A stretch of 64,000 bases of DNA from Bacillus sp. FJAT-22090 (lineage in GTDB: Bacteria; Bacillota; Bacilli; Bacillales_A; Planococcaceae), in assembly GCF_007676755.1 (NCBI RefSeq), contig NZ_VEBK01000002.1, positions 248,001-312,000 of the forward strand. Reading direction: 5' to 3'. Shown here piece after piece: positions 63,009 through 64,000 of the stretch. The translations under genes and the position numbers were made by a program. The notes under the pieces are model-generated. The model worked only from the letters and a program-made list of their open reading frames with translations, searched no databases and was not told the origin of the DNA. The number at the start of each line of letters is the position of its first letter. The stretch's first letter is position 1.

Positions 63009-63491
63009 TTAAGGTTTCTTGTCTTTTAACGCGAGTAATCCTCCTACAAGAAGGCTAAAAAATAGCAATAAGATGAATGTAAAAAAATTAAAGAATACAT
63101 CGTTAGAATTTATGTTAAGTAACGGAACTTTTGAATCCCCCTGATAATTCGGACTAACTTTAGTAAGGAGGGATTTTAAATGATATGCTCTTACCATCGT
63201 AGTGCTGGTGATTGCCGCTATACTTAAAAGACTGACTCCTGCTATGGTCACCACCGTCTTCTTTTTTAACTTTCGGTACATATATTCATGTGTAAAGCTA
63301 ATGGTCAAAGCGATAAAAATAATGATTAATGGGAACAAGAATAGCAATGGAAGTAACCCAATATTACCATTCCCTCCACTATATTCTGCAGGTGGCTTTG
63401 TAGATAGATTGGCAAAAGCAAATGCTCCTACTGTAACGAAAGCACAGACGATATAGACGAAACCATAAAGGTAATAAGAGAATTTCTTCAT
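63009..63491 (-). CDS. Four-TM membrane protein, 160 aa
   Basis: It has helices at YLYGFVYIVCAFVTVGAFAF, LLPLLFLFPLIIIFIALTI, VVTIAGVSLLSIAAITSTTMV and FFTFILLLFFSLLVGGLLA, with a Gly/Asn loop after the first. Family not recognised. Confidence 0.65.
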   Translation of the reverse strand: MKKFSYYLYGFVYIVCAFVTVGAFAFANLSTKPPAEYSGGNGNIGLLPLLFLFPLIIIFIALTISFTHEYMYRKLKKKTVVTIAGVSLLSIAAITSTTMVRAYHLKSLLTKVSPNYQGDSKVPLLNINSNDVFFNFFTFILLLFFSLLVGGLLALKDKKP

Positions 63492-63523
63492 CTAATATTA
63501 GTCCCTTCTCGGAGATGCAAGCA

Positions 63524-64000
63524 TTATTTCTTTTTTATGGCCAGTTTAACTGATACGTTTATTTGTTCTTTAAAAATCCCTGAATTATCAAGTGATAATA
63601 ATTCCTCTTTTAAATGATTTTCAAATGAATAAACGTTTTTACCTAAGAAGCGTTTACTTCCATAAGAAGTGGAATATATATTCCCAATTATAGAGTCCAT
63701 TGTCCATACTTGTTCGTAAGCTGGTATCTCATGAATTTCCAAATCAAATTTAGATTTAGATACAATTTCTTGGTGACTATTGATTGGGTGAGAATACGTT
63801 GAGTTACCGGCTCTTCTTTCATTTCCATACCAATGTTTTACTACCTCGTCCACTTTCCTCTGCCATGGCAAAAGTTCTTTATAAGGAAAATAATTATCAA
63901 TAATTGCTATTCCACCATCATCCTCAACCATTTCATATAAAGTTTCTAAAACCTGTGCTCTGTCCATCCAGTGAAAAGCCTTTGCAATCGTAACCAATCT
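63524..64000 (-). CDS. Class I SAM-dependent methyltransferase, C-terminal part
   Basis: The visible 158 residues begin inside the fold (LVTIAKAFHWMDRAQVLETLYEMVEDDGGIAIIDNYFP) and match the C-terminal half of methyltransferase_11-type proteins. The SAM-binding N-terminus lies beyond the right edge. Confidence 0.75.
   Translation of the reverse strand, partial: RLVTIAKAFHWMDRAQVLETLYEMVEDDGGIAIIDNYFPYKELLPWQRKVDEVVKHWYGNERRAGNSTYSHPINSHQEIVSKSKFDLEIHEIPAYEQVWTMDSIIGNIYSTSYGSKRFLGKNVYSFENHLKEELLSLDNSGIFKEQINVSVKLAIKKK

Overview
The window is AT-rich (about one third G+C by eye), with Gram-positive Shine-Dalgarno sites ahead of most genes. It reads as a Firmicutes chromosome of the Bacillales. 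Synteny with Bacillus (ccdA-ccdB-ccdC with yneK, divergent citA/citR, a BmrCD-type exporter, amj) together with low G+C suggests a Planococcaceae-like genus such as Psychrobacillus or Lysinibacillus. The genus is inference.

Region 1 (1 to about 32,865) is the right-hand end of a large element: a siphovirus-type prophage whose left end and head genes lie outside the window. In order it carries: a partial ribbon-helix-helix repressor with a palindromic operator; a small protein coupled to a Vsr-type homing endonuclease; a roughly 2,350-residue tape measure protein split by a 263-nt group I intron; Dit and Tal tail proteins; small membrane proteins and a holin; an M23 endolysin; a BppU-type fibre with Asp-box-like repeats; tiny CD1375-type proteins; a replication-like protein; and a second homing endonuclease. 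Next comes a minus-strand operon that looks like conjugation rather than phage: three small membrane proteins, a 971-residue HerA/VirD4-type ATPase and a replication-relaxation protein. Divergent from it is an actin-type (ParM-like) partition cassette with candidate centromere repeats. The element ends with a stand-alone zinc-ribbon protein and a large serine integrase beside the attachment site, which truncates a host gene.

Region 2 (about 32,866 to 64,000) is chromosome. It holds the truncated target gene; a GlsB-type membrane protein behind a likely SigB promoter; a lytic transglycosylase; mscL; a Sco copper chaperone; a YvrJ/DUF2922/DUF1659 cluster; yneK and ccdCBA; a heterodimeric ABC exporter; a histidine phosphatase; citA/citR; an Xre regulator with two paralogous membrane proteins; a repeat-rich intergenic region; an Rrf2 regulator that probably controls a neighbouring methyltransferase; a frameshifted acetyltransferase; amj; a serine hydrolase; two tandem KinB-like kinases; a DinB protein; a decayed secreted-protein gene; an ECF sigma/anti-sigma pair; a zincin; and a partial methyltransferase.

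The strongest candidate for an undescribed system is 23,825-28,686 with 29,134-30,738. A Replic_Relax/HerA translocation module, whose proteins share a short N-terminal W-x-F-P motif, sits beside a ParMR partition cassette inside a tailed-phage element that also has a serine integrase. No tRNA, rRNA, CRISPR array or insertion sequence was recognised.
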